Of a DNA stretch of 64,000 nucleotides, positions 25,414 through 33,968 are shown piece after piece. The first letter of the stretch is position 1, and each line of letters starts with the position of its first letter. Where the stretch lies: positions 3,162,001 through 3,226,000 of the forward strand of contig NZ_CP053452.2 in assembly GCF_013128195.2 (NCBI RefSeq). The letters run 5' to 3'. The notes below the pieces were generated by a model that saw only the letters and a program-made list of their open reading frames with translations, was not told the origin of the DNA and did no database searches. A program made the translations under genes and the position numbers. The stretch is from Frigoriglobus tundricola (lineage in GTDB: Bacteria > Planctomycetota > Planctomycetia > Gemmatales > Gemmataceae).

Positions 25414-26425
25414 TCCGATCCACCGCCGTCTTCAGGTGCTGGTGCTGGTCGGCCAAGTGGACGTACACCTTCGAGATCATGTCCTGCGACGTGTGCCCCA
25501 TCAGTTCGGCCAGCGTCGGCCCGTCCACACCGGCCAGAATCGCCCGCGTGCCGAACCCGTGGCGGCAGAGGTAGGAGCACACGTCGTCCGCCAGGTTCAA
25601 CTTCTTCTTGATCCGCCACACCTGAAGCCGAAGGGCGTTCATCGTCCACGGCTGCCCTTCGGTGTTGAGGAAGACGTGCGTATGGCCGTTGCCACGCAGG
25701 GCGGTCATCAGCGCCCGCATTTCCTCATTCAGGAAAATCACGCGGGCCTTGCCGGTCTTCTTCGCGGTCTTGTGTTCGGGCAGCACCCAACGGTCTTCCT
25801 TCACTTGTTCCCACGTCAGGTCGCGGGCCTCTTTCGGCCGCGCTCCGGTGAGGTAGAGGGCGCGGAGGATGTTCCGAAGCGGGTCGCCGGCATTCTCGTA
25901 GAGTTTCGCGAATTCGGCGTCGGTGATCGCCCGCTGACGGGGCTTGGGCTTCGAGTTCTTCATCCCGGCTAGTGGATTCTCGGACAAGATCTTCCGCTCG
26001 GCCGCCCATGAGAACACCCGCATGGCGGCCTTGCGTGCGTTGTAGACCGTGGTGTCGCCCCATTCTTCGGCTTCCACCTTGGGGTCGATCCAGCGGTCGA
26101 TGTGGTAGGGTTTGATCTCGCGGGCCTGCACCTGGCCGCACGCCTCAGCGAAGAGCTGGCAGTAATACTTGTTCAGTCGGTGCGTGTCGGCGGCGAAGTG
26201 GATGCGGCTGTGAATGAGGAACGATTCAACGATGTCCGCGGTGCGGCTGCCGACGGATTCTGGTGCGAGGCGGTGGAGCTTCCGCAGCTCGGCGAATTTC
26301 TCTTCGGCGAGGAGCCGGTGCTTCTCGTCTTTCGGGCCTTCGACGAGCTTTTCTTGCTTGCCGTTGATCTCGACCATCCACCAGCCGGTTTGCTTCCGGT
26401 GCCACGGGCGTGCGGGGCGCGACAT
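25301..26425 (-). CDS. int: Tyrosine recombinase / integrase
   Basis: The 374-residue protein has an N-terminal SAM-like core-binding domain (about 60-150) and a catalytic domain with Arg196 (TGARPKEARDLTW), Lys219 region, Arg288-His289 (YLCRHGFGT), His311 (LMGHTS) and the nucleophile Tyr321 (KVYVHL). It would integrate and excise the element. The gene starts 130 bp from the tRNA 3' fragment, the usual position next to an attachment site. A basic tail (PIRKRARPVKGKKPGRKPK) extends beyond the catalytic domain. Confidence 0.94.
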   Translation of the reverse strand: MSRPARPWHRKQTGWWMVEINGKQEKLVEGPKDEKHRLLAEEKFAELRKLHRLAPESVGSRTADIVESFLIHSRIHFAADTHRLNKYYCQLFAEACGQVQAREIKPYHIDRWIDPKVEAEEWGDTTVYNARKAAMRVFSWAAERKILSENPLAGMKNSKPKPRQRAITDAEFAKLYENAGDPLRNILRALYLTGARPKEARDLTWEQVKEDRWVLPEHKTAKKTGKARVIFLNEEMRALMTALRGNGHTHVFLNTEGQPWTMNALRLQVWRIKKKLNLADDVCSYLCRHGFGTRAILAGVDGPTLAELMGHTSQDMISKVYVHLADQHQHLKTAVDRITSSTPSPTASGPIRKRARPVKGKKPGRKPKAKADTQ

Positions 26426-26554
26426 GGATTTCCTCGGCGCGTGCAGGGAATCGGAGTGTGCAGGTTTCGTGCAGGAAAACTATCCGAATTGTACGCATGC
26501 AGGGAATCTGTGCGATGTCAAAATGCTGATTTTTCCGTTGTTTTTGTCACGTGC

Positions 26555-26602
26555 GTCGGCCTCCGGAGCCGAAGGTTACAGGTTCAACTCCTGTCGGGCA
26601 TA
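26555..26602 (+). other. 3' fragment of a tRNA-Arg(CCG) gene; likely attachment site (att)
   Basis: The fragment folds as the anticodon arm TCGGC-CTCCGGA-GCCGA (anticodon CCG), a variable region, the T arm ACAGG-TTCAACT-CCTGT and the 3' acceptor strand CGGGCAT plus discriminator A. The D arm and 5' acceptor strand are missing: upstream sequence is T-rich and does not pair. Integrases that target tRNA genes duplicate such 3' ends, so this is probably one att site, with the intact tRNA at the other end of the element outside the window. Confidence 0.82.
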
Positions 26603-26942
26603 CTGGAAAACAAGAGAAAATAGTCGCTAACAGCTCTCAGCCGCCAAAGAATTCTGAAGGCCACATCCTCACCGCCGCGTCTTTTCCGCGAGATGTTTTA
26701 CCCTTTCCAGTTACCGCCTCGGTCGTGTCGGACCGACGCACCCAAAGCAGCTTCATCTTCTCGGCGGTCTCTTCTTCAGGGCCTTCACCTAACACGCACA
26801 CGGCTCGCGATTGACGGGAATCGGGTAAGACGTTCGGACCCCTGCCTTCCCCTCGGGAGCTGCCGATGCCCCTCGTCCCCCGGCTTTCCCTGTCAGCTTC
26901 CGCAACTGGTTTCCCAGGATCTCGAATAAGCAAATCAAGGAC
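26603..26942. other. Junction region with no intact gene
   Basis: It lies between the att site and the nuclease-like fragment. The frame of the fragment stays open upstream to a stop near 26826 and reads SFRNWFPRISNKQIKD just before 26943, so coding sequence probably began earlier and has lost its start. Nothing else is recognised. Confidence 0.4.
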
Positions 26943-27452
26943 GTGTTCGACGCGGCGGGCATTCCTCCCGGAACGCCGCCTGATCCTCTGGAGACGGGGG
27001 AGCGTCACCAGTTGGCTATGACCTACCTGGGCGGTATCGACTGGGAATCACTCGAGGACACGGAACAGGTGCTGAAGGCAATCTCCATCGCCCTCGCGTT
27101 GAACGCCATCATGCTTGGCGACAGGGACGAACTGCGGAAGGTCCGCCAGGATGCGTGTCTTCGGATCGACGGGACCACGGTCGCGCTTCCGAAGAAGGGC
27201 GGGCCGGGGATCAAGAACCTCGTCTTCGCGTCGAACAAGTCCCCGGTGTTCATTCCGCAGGTCTACATGCACTACGGTCCTTACACCCAGAAAGAGCGCG
27301 GGGAAGCCGGCCCCCTCAAGCGGCAACGGATGGACGTCCTCTTGCTGCTGCGCGGTGGACATCGGATCGTTCTGGAAGTCGATGGGCGGCAGCACTACTG
27401 GAGTCCGGAGAACGGCAAGGACATAGCCAAACCGGCGCGCTACGTCGAGATG
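26943..27452 (+). pseudogene. Nuclease-like gene with EVDGxQHY motif, 3' part replaced by ISL3 remnant
   Basis: The first available start is a GTG at 26943, though protein-like sequence begins upstream. The reading includes LKRQRMDVLLLLRGGHRIVL, EVDGRQHYWS and RYVEMV. The EVDG-x-QHY motif resembles that of DUF559/Vsr-like PD-(D/E)XK nucleases, and I have seen this arrangement in abortive-infection-like proteins. After RYVEMV the frame becomes the antisense of a transposase, so the C-terminus is lost. Confidence 0.6.
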
Positions 27453-27454
27453 GT

Positions 27455-27935
27455 CGATCCCGATGCGCCGAATGGGCTCCGCCGGTGCGCGTGCGGCCCG
27501 CTGTTGTTGGCGCGCGCTGTGGGCGTAATACCACCCCTCCAACGTGTTCTCCGGGAGCGCGAAGAAACGCGCGCCGTTGGCCACGTCGCGGTGCCGAATC
27601 AACTCGGCGATGCGGTCCAACAAACGCTCGGTGGCGCGTGCCCTTTCGACCACGAAGTCCACCGCCGGGGTAAAGCAACGCCCACAGTGGTGGGACTCGA
27701 ACGGTCAACTCGACTGCATGGCCCCCGATGGGCAGGTCGTGGATGCGCTCGCGGGTGCGGTGTTGCTTGATGACCCTGGTGGTGCGTGCGCACTGCGGGC
27801 ACACCCCGATCGGATGTGCGGGAACGACCTCCGCGTGTAACACGCCGGGTTCGCATCCTTGCGCACTTGAACCACGGCGAATCCGGGCAACCGGAGCAGA
27901 TCGGTCCCGAACCGGGAAGTGCGCTCACCGGTCAT
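27455..27935 (-). pseudogene. Decayed ISL3-like transposase, N-terminal part only
   Basis: Three minus-strand frames together give an ISL3-type N-terminus: LLRLPGFAVVQVRKDANP, then GVLHAEVVPAHPIGVCPQC with RVIKQHRTRERIHDLPIGG, then HHCGRCFTPAVDFVVERA and LLDRIAELIRHRDVANGARF, ending RRIGID. At least two frameshifts (near 27845 and 27690) separate them. The zinc-finger cysteines and the start of the catalytic domain are visible; the rest is missing at about 27455, where it joins the nuclease-like gene. Confidence 0.7.
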
Positions 27936-28115
27936 GGCCGAGATCCGACGAACTTCGGGACCAAGAACTCATTCGGTGCGGATACATCACCCCAGGGGCA
28001 AGGGGCAAGGCTACCAAACGACCAGAAATTAGTCCAACGCCCCCAAGAATCGCGGAGAGCCCAATACACGCAACCGCTTCCTGGCTTCGTCTCGTCCCAC
28101 GACGCGCCCTCGTTG

Positions 28116-28712
28116 TCACCACATCTTCGCCACCCACCCCAGGGCCTTCTCCAGCGACTCCATCGGCAGGCCGACGACGTTGCTCGCGCTCCCCCGCTCG
28201 ATCGTCAGGACCGGGTCGTGGGGGAACTCGATCGAGTACGCGCCGCTGCACCCCTCCCACTTCCGCGTCTTGAGATAGGCTTCGATCTCGTCGTCCGTCA
28301 GCGCCTTCATCCGCACGAGGCTGAGTTCCTGCCAGCAGACCTGCCGGTCGGTCGGGCGGTGCCAGAGGCACACGCCGGTCCAGAGTTCGTGAACCGTGCC
28401 GGAGAGCGACTTGATGATCCGCCGGGCGTCGGCCTCGTCCTCGGGCTTGCCGATCACCCGGCCGTGCAGCCAGCCGACCGTGTCCGCGGCGATCACGAGG
28501 CCGTCGGGCTCCTTCAGCGCGACCGCTTCGGCCTTCAGCCACGCGAGTTCGCCGACGTAGTGCCGGCAGTCGCCCAACCGCGCCTCGGTCGGTTCGTCGA
28601 TGCGGGACGGCTTCACTTCGAACGGGTAACCGGCCTGCTCCATCAGCCACTTGCGGCCCCACGAGCCGCTGGCGAGGATCAGGCGGAAAGGGAACCGCGC
28701 TGGCGTTTCCAT
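28116..28712 (-). CDS. maf: Maf-like nucleotide pyrophosphatase
   Basis: The 198-residue protein shows Maf family motifs: LILASGSWGRKWLM at the N-terminus, the Asp-containing LVIAADTVGWLHGRVIGKP, and EGCSGAYSIE near the C-terminus. Maf proteins hydrolyse non-canonical or methylated nucleoside triphosphates to monophosphates. I start it at the ATG at 28712; this overlaps the upstream glycosyltransferase gene by 34 bp. Confidence 0.9.
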   Translation of the reverse strand: METPARFPFRLILASGSWGRKWLMEQAGYPFEVKPSRIDEPTEARLGDCRHYVGELAWLKAEAVALKEPDGLVIAADTVGWLHGRVIGKPEDEADARRIIKSLSGTVHELWTGVCLWHRPTDRQVCWQELSLVRMKALTDDEIEAYLKTRKWEGCSGAYSIEFPHDPVLTIERGSASNVVGLPMESLEKALGWVAKMW

Positions 28713-29743
28713 GTGTCGAGGGTCTCGGCGAGCTTCGGCCACAGCCGGTCGGGAGTCAGGTCCGGCATGCAGATCATGTTACTGCATTTCTTGAGGTAGC
28801 TGCCGCCGCACGGCACCGCGGTCTCCACACAGTTCGTGCCCTGGGTGTACGGCCCGTGCCGGGTCACCTTCGTGCAGGTGTACGGCGCGACGCAGGGGCG
28901 GCCGAGCGCCGCGGCCAGGTGGAGCGGGCCGGTGTCGTTGCCGAGCATCACGTCCGCGAGCGACAGCACGGCGGAGAGCCGCGGGAGCGTCGTCCGACCG
29001 GTCAGGTCGACCGCCGGCCCGCGGAGGGCGGCGGTCACCTCACGCGACAGCGCGGAATCCTCGCTCGCGCCCACGAACACCGCCGAGCCGCCGGTACGGG
29101 CGTGCGCGCGATTCAGGAGTTCGGCGAAGTGGGCCGCGGGCCACCGCTTCGTGACCCACTTCGCGCCGACCGCGACCGCGACCACCGGCCGCGGGAGGGC
29201 GGCGAGCGCGGCCCGCGCGGCCTCCACCTCAACCGGCCGAAGTGGCACGCGGAACACCTTCGGCAAGTCCCCGACGCCAAACGCCTCCGCCACGGTCCAC
29301 ATGCGATCGACCGCGTGCGCCGCGGTCAGCGGCGGTGAGTTCAGCTTGTGCGTGTACGCGTACCGGCTGCCCTCGCGGGCGTTGGCGAACCCCACGCGGA
29401 TCGGCGCGCCGGTGAGCCGGGCCATGATGCCGCTCCGGAGCAGCCCCTGCATGTCGATCACCAGATCGAACCGCTTGCGGCGCAACTCGCCCGCGAATTT
29501 CCACACGGTCGCGAGCGAACTGCGGACGCCCTTGAGCGCGCCGCGGTCGAACGGGAGGGTGTCCGTCAGGTCCGGGTGGCCGGTGAGGAGCGATTCGCAC
29601 GAGCGGTTCACGACCCAGGTGATACTGGCCGCGGGGAACCGGACGCGCAGGGCCGAGAGGACCGGGAGCGAGTGAACGATGTCGCCCAGCGCACTCGGCT
29701 TGATGATCGCGATGCGGTGCGCATCGACCCGGTCCAGCGTCAT
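28679..29743 (-). CDS. Glycosyltransferase family 9 (heptosyltransferase-like)
   Basis: The 354-residue protein matches ADP-heptose:LPS heptosyltransferase-type GT9 enzymes: IAIIKPSALGDIVHSLPVL at the N-terminus, LVIDMQGLLRSG, and the donor-binding GNDTGPLHLAAALGRPCVA near the C-terminus. It would add a heptose or similar sugar to a cell-surface glycolipid. The ATG at 29743 is preferred; a longer in-frame start adds 24 residues of unlikely sequence. Followed by maf. Confidence 0.9.
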   Translation of the reverse strand: MTLDRVDAHRIAIIKPSALGDIVHSLPVLSALRVRFPAASITWVVNRSCESLLTGHPDLTDTLPFDRGALKGVRSSLATVWKFAGELRRKRFDLVIDMQGLLRSGIMARLTGAPIRVGFANAREGSRYAYTHKLNSPPLTAAHAVDRMWTVAEAFGVGDLPKVFRVPLRPVEVEAARAALAALPRPVVAVAVGAKWVTKRWPAAHFAELLNRAHARTGGSAVFVGASEDSALSREVTAALRGPAVDLTGRTTLPRLSAVLSLADVMLGNDTGPLHLAAALGRPCVAPYTCTKVTRHGPYTQGTNCVETAVPCGGSYLKKCSNMICMPDLTPDRLWPKLAETLDTWKRQRGSLSA

Positions 29744-29774
29744 CGGAATCCTTTCCGAAAGGCCGAAGATTTCG

Positions 29775-29886
29775 CCACAAAGACACGAAGCGAGCACAAA
29801 GCAACACAAAGACAAGGCAGAATGAAAACCGAGTCCGGCCGGTTCGACTTCGGTTCCCGCGTGCCGCTTTCGTTGTGTCTTTGTGG
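29775..29886. repeat. Intergenic inverted repeat with CCACAAAGACAC arms
   Basis: CCACAAAGACAC (29775-29786) and GTGTCTTTGTGG (29875-29886) are exact inverse copies about 90 bp apart, with a further CACAAAGACA between them. It lies between two minus-strand genes. Confidence 0.65.
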
Positions 29887-29894
29887 TGAGGCTC

Positions 29895-31199
29895 TTACTT
29901 CCGAACTTTTGGCAGTATCGCGATTACGACCAGTAGCGTGAGTACGGCCGCAAGGTACGGTAGTGTGCGCGACGCTTCCGCCTGGAACAAGACCGATCCG
30001 AGGAACGGCCCGAGGATGCGGCCGAGCGACGCGAACGCCTGGTTCACGCCCTGCACCTCGCCCTGGCGCGCCGGGTCGGACCGCTTCGACACGAGCGCCG
30101 ACACCGACGGGTTCACGAACGCGAACCCGATCACCGAGACGGCCATTGCCAGATAAAACAGCGGCTTCAGGACGCGACCGGCGCCACTGTCCGGGGTGGA
30201 CGCGAGGTACGCTACGAGACCGATCCCGCCCAACCCGAAGATCATCGTCACGACGCCGAACTTCAGCAGTGCCGTTTCCGACCGCTTCTTCACCATCGGG
30301 CGGTACGCGCCGCCGGCGAACGTGAGGACCGCGCCGACCGTCGCGAACACCAGGAAGTTGTCCTCGTCGGTCATCTGGAACGCCGCCTGCGTGAGCAGCG
30401 CCAGCGTGGCCTCGAAGTTGGCGAACGCGAAGATCGCCAGGAAGTAGATCAGCACGAGCGCGCCGACGGTCGGCATGCTCAGCACCTCCACCGTCTTCGC
30501 GACGCTGAAGAACTCCTTCCCGGCCTTGTTTTCCGGGTCCCGCGTTTCCTTGAAGACGAAGAACGCGATGAGCAGCGCGACGAGCGACAGCCCGGACGCC
30601 AGCGCGCCCACGCCCCACGGCGCCTGGGAGAAGAGGGCCAGCCCGAAGTAGGCGATCAGCGGCCCGAACGTGAACCCGGCCCCGAACGCGATCCCGATGA
30701 GCGCCATGCCCTTCGCGCGCTTCTCCCGCGTCGTGCAGTCGGCGATCACGGCCGCCGCGGTGCCGACGCTCGCGCCCGCGATGCCGGCACCGATCCGCGC
30801 CAGAAGGACGAGCCCGATGGCGAGCTCCGCTTGGGCCGCGTCGAACGTGACCGCGGCGCCGTAGAGGGCGTAGAAGACGACCGAGCCCAGGAGGCTGATG
30901 AGAAGAACCGGCCGGCGGCCGATGCGGTCGGAAATGCGGCCCCAGACCGGACTGAACACGAACTGCATGAGCGAGAACACCGAGAACAGCAAGCCGATCA
31001 CCGCACCCTTTGCGGTCGCCGTGAGTTCCAGGTGCGCCAGGTACGGCTCGACCTGACGCGGCATCACCGGCAGGACGATGCCGAAGCCGAGCAGGTCGAT
31101 GAACACGACGAGCCAGACGATCCCCAGCGCGCCCTTGGTCTGGCGGGCGTTCGAACTGGGGGCGGCCGGTGCGGTTTCGGGCAGCGGAGAGTCGTTCAT
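29895..31199 (-). CDS. MFS transporter (TetA/DHA1-like)
   Basis: The 434-residue protein has about 12 membrane segments and MFS signature motifs: GFGIVLPVMP in segment 1 and the loop GRISDRIGRRPVLL after segment 2, plus KRAKGMALIGIAFGAGFTFG in segment 5. It is closest to the drug:H+ antiporter group that includes TetA. The substrate cannot be read. I start at ATG 31199; the upstream extension is unlikely to be translated. Confidence 0.88.
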   Translation of the reverse strand: MNDSPLPETAPAAPSSNARQTKGALGIVWLVVFIDLLGFGIVLPVMPRQVEPYLAHLELTATAKGAVIGLLFSVFSLMQFVFSPVWGRISDRIGRRPVLLISLLGSVVFYALYGAAVTFDAAQAELAIGLVLLARIGAGIAGASVGTAAAVIADCTTREKRAKGMALIGIAFGAGFTFGPLIAYFGLALFSQAPWGVGALASGLSLVALLIAFFVFKETRDPENKAGKEFFSVAKTVEVLSMPTVGALVLIYFLAIFAFANFEATLALLTQAAFQMTDEDNFLVFATVGAVLTFAGGAYRPMVKKRSETALLKFGVVTMIFGLGGIGLVAYLASTPDSGAGRVLKPLFYLAMAVSVIGFAFVNPSVSALVSKRSDPARQGEVQGVNQAFASLGRILGPFLGSVLFQAEASRTLPYLAAVLTLLVVIAILPKVRK

Positions 31200-31363
31200 G
31201 CGGAGAAGATACGGACCCGGCGCGGGCCGCACAGCCCGCACGTCCGTCCCCGCTCGGATGTTCTCACCCGCCCGCGCGGGCGGCTTGACGTTGACCGGCA
31301 CGGGAATAATGACGAAAGTTCACTATGAACCGGTGTGTACTCTCGGCGGGAAGGGGCAAAGTC

Positions 31364-32149
31364 ATGGGGCTCGCCGATACGTTCGCGCGCACGACCGCAC
31401 CGGACACCCACACGCGGACGGCGTTCCTCGTCATCGGCACCGAAAGCGTGCCGGACGGCCGGCTGCTCTCCGCGGTCGAACGCGCCGGTGAAAACCTCTC
31501 ACCGACGGCCGCCATCGCCCGAGCCGACACGGGGCCGGTGCCCGTCGCGTTCCGGCTCCCGGTCGCCGTGTGCGTCCTCCGGGTCGGCCCGGACTTCTCG
31601 CTCATCAACTTCAAGTGCCTGGACGCGCCGCACTTCCGCCCGCGTGAGATCGTTAACCAGTTCTGGTTCGGCGCGACGCATTACGGGGCGAGGCTGGTCA
31701 CCTTCAACGGCCGGGCCGCCGACCTGCCCCTGCTGGAACTGGCCGCGTTCCGGTACGGCATTTCGGCCCGGGATCACTACCTGGCCCGCGACCGCTACCG
31801 CGGCCCGATCGACCTCACGGACTGGTTCACCAACTTCGGCGCGTGCCATCTGCCGGGAGGGCTGAACCTGCTGGCGGCCCTCCTCGGCAAGCCGGGGCAA
31901 TCGGCCACACCCGACGTGTTGCGACTGTACCAGGAGGGGAAACTTCCGGAGATCAACGACGCCTGCTTGTGTACCGCGCTGGACACGTACTTCGTGTTCC
32001 TCCGCACGCGCGTCTTGACCGGCGATTTGGCTCCCGAGCAGGAATCGCTGTTGGCGGACCGGGCGAAGGGCTTGCTCGCGGCGAAGACGGCCGAGTTCCC
32101 GGTGCTGCGGCGGTATCTGACCGATTGGACCGAACCCGCTTCGGCGTGA
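31364..32149 (+). CDS. DNA_pol_B_exo2-family 3'-5' exonuclease with degenerate active site
   Basis: The fold is that of predicted PolB-like exonucleases: LVTFNGRAADLPLLELAAFR, PIDLTDWFTNFG, GGLNLLAALLGKPG and LDTYFVFLRTRVLTG. The first acidic motif, normally D-x-E, reads FLVIGTESVPDG, with Gly replacing Asp. The last one, normally with a CLFDTLDTY-like Asp, reads CLCTALDTY. Two of the metal-binding acids are therefore missing, so the protein is probably inactive as a nuclease. I prefer the ATG at 31364, which has GAAGGGG upstream; an earlier ATG lies at 31325. Confidence 0.82.
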   Translation: MGLADTFARTTAPDTHTRTAFLVIGTESVPDGRLLSAVERAGENLSPTAAIARADTGPVPVAFRLPVAVCVLRVGPDFSLINFKCLDAPHFRPREIVNQFWFGATHYGARLVTFNGRAADLPLLELAAFRYGISARDHYLARDRYRGPIDLTDWFTNFGACHLPGGLNLLAALLGKPGQSATPDVLRLYQEGKLPEINDACLCTALDTYFVFLRTRVLTGDLAPEQESLLADRAKGLLAAKTAEFPVLRRYLTDWTEPASA

Positions 32150-32354
32150 GCTCCTCACCTCGGGCTGCTCCGGCCCGCCGGAACCGGAGCACGACCCACA
32201 CTCGGCCCGTGTGTTGGCTACGAGTCGTACAGACAGGTGACGGGTTCGGCCCCGATGACGCTTTCAAGCGTGTGAACGCCGTGGCGTGTTTGTCAAGCGC
32301 GCGGGGAGCGAGGGAGGGCGTCCCAACGACCCGGTTGAAGGGTCAAGGATCGCC

Positions 32355-33206
32355 TCAAACCTTCTTCAGCACCCACGCGTCCTGCGGCGGGTTGCCCGTC
32401 GCGCCTTCGGGCGCCATTTCCAGCACGTCGAAGCCGGACGTCAGGACGGCTCGCACGTACGCCGGCGGGTGGAACGCGGCGCAGTGGTTCGTGCCGGCCA
32501 GTTCGCCCGTCCGCACCACCAGCCGACCGGCCCGGTAGTCCGCGCGCTCGGCCCGATTGAGGCGGCCGAGGAGCGCGTCGCCGTGGAGCGACAGGACCAG
32601 CACCCCGCCGGGTTTCAGCACGCGGCGCAGCTCCCGCATCCATAGCGACTGCATGGCGTGCGGCAGGTGCGTGAACACCGAGAGCGCGTACACCAGATCG
32701 AACGCCCCGTCGGCGTACTCCAGGTCCGATTCCAGGGCGTTGACGGCGAACCGGCCGAACGGAAGATTTTCGGCGCACCAGTCCACCGCGACCGGGTTGG
32801 TGTCGCAGCCGTGGAGTTCCGCGGGCAGGTGCCGCAGGTGCCGGATCACGCGCCCGCACCCGCAGCCGAAATCGAGTACGCGGCGGCACTGGTGGAGCGC
32901 GACGCCCGCCTTCGCGAGCAGTTCCGTGAGCGATTCCGCCGCACGCTGTCCGGCCGTCAGGAACCACTCGGCGTCGTCCGTGCCGGCGACCATGAGCCGC
33001 AACACCTCTGGCGGCAGCGGCAGGTCTTCCGCGGGCACCGGCGGTTTCGCACGTGGGGTGCGGGCCTTACTCTTCAGCCGGTGGTTCTCGGCCGCCAGGC
33101 GCCAGCACTCCGCGGTGAGCAGCCGGCTCTCGCGCTCGCGCGAGTCGAGCGACTGCACGAGCCGCGCCAGGCCGGGAACGAAGCGCAACAGGTCGCGGGT
33201 CCGCAT
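32355..33206 (-). CDS. SAM-dependent methyltransferase
   Basis: The 283-residue protein has a class I methyltransferase domain (about 90-250): motif I VLDFGCGCGRVIRHL, LHGCDTNPVAVDWC for motif II, FDLVYALSVFTHLP for motif IV, and RVLKPGGVLVLS. An N-terminal helical region precedes it. It lies next to a GT2 glycosyltransferase, so a carbohydrate or surface substrate is likely but not shown. Confidence 0.88.
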   Translation of the reverse strand: MRTRDLLRFVPGLARLVQSLDSRERESRLLTAECWRLAAENHRLKSKARTPRAKPPVPAEDLPLPPEVLRLMVAGTDDAEWFLTAGQRAAESLTELLAKAGVALHQCRRVLDFGCGCGRVIRHLRHLPAELHGCDTNPVAVDWCAENLPFGRFAVNALESDLEYADGAFDLVYALSVFTHLPHAMQSLWMRELRRVLKPGGVLVLSLHGDALLGRLNRAERADYRAGRLVVRTGELAGTNHCAAFHPPAYVRAVLTSGFDVLEMAPEGATGNPPQDAWVLKKV

Positions 33207-33233
33207 GAGCTACGCTTTCCAGATCTGGTTGGG

Positions 33234-33968
33234 TTAACGTTTGTTCGTGACTACCCACTCAACCGTGAGCCATGTACTGCACTCCGTCCGCCCTTTCTCT
33301 TCCCAGTCGCCGTGCTTCCGCATGGGCAGTTCCACGGATCCGAGGCCGAGCCAAAAACGACCGCGTGTGTAGACGGTTGCGCCATCCGGGCATGCAATCA
33401 CGAACTGGATCGTTCCACCCGAACTAGTGATCGTGCCGTTGTCGTTGATCTTGAGATTGGCATCCGTAATCTCTCCGGCGTCCGAAACGTCTCTGATGAA
33501 GAACTCGAAACGCTTTTTCGGATGTTTCCATTCGCTAATCGTCGTTTGTAGCCAGTGATAGCCGGTGTTAATGATCTTCCCATCTATGTCCAGCGTGCCG
33601 CGGGGGTCCCAGGCTTTCTTTACCGGGGTGCAGTCCTCGATCAGGACAAAGTGCTCGCCGGGCACATCCAGCCAAGCCTTTGCGCCGCGCTCAATTTTCG
33701 GGAACATCACCCGGTCCTTGATCTCGCCCCGCGGCATCGCGCCAACGCAGCCGGAGAAATCCCAACCCTCAATGAGAAAGCCCGTCGGTTGATCGCGCGC
33801 GACTCGCCACTTCACCGCGGCTCGCACTCGCCAGGTCGGTTTTTCCAGGTTGTCGGCGATGACGACAGCGGTTTCGGACGGCGGTACGGGCTTCGGAGCC
33901 GGCGCGGCGACCAGCGGTACGGCCGAGAAAACGAGTGCGCTGGTAAACAGCAGCGGTTTCAGAGCCAT
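33234..33968 (-). CDS. Secreted protein of unknown function, 244 aa
   Basis: A signal peptide (LLFTSALVFSAVPLVAAPAP) precedes a beta-rich domain with cysteine and tryptophan residues (GFLIEGWDFSGC, RFWLGLGSVELP). Its start overlaps the stop of the GT2 gene by one base (TAATG), so the two are co-transcribed. No family is recognised. Confidence 0.7.
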   Translation of the reverse strand: MALKPLLFTSALVFSAVPLVAAPAPKPVPPSETAVVIADNLEKPTWRVRAAVKWRVARDQPTGFLIEGWDFSGCVGAMPRGEIKDRVMFPKIERGAKAWLDVPGEHFVLIEDCTPVKKAWDPRGTLDIDGKIINTGYHWLQTTISEWKHPKKRFEFFIRDVSDAGEITDANLKINDNGTITSSGGTIQFVIACPDGATVYTRGRFWLGLGSVELPMRKHGDWEEKGRTECSTWLTVEWVVTNKR

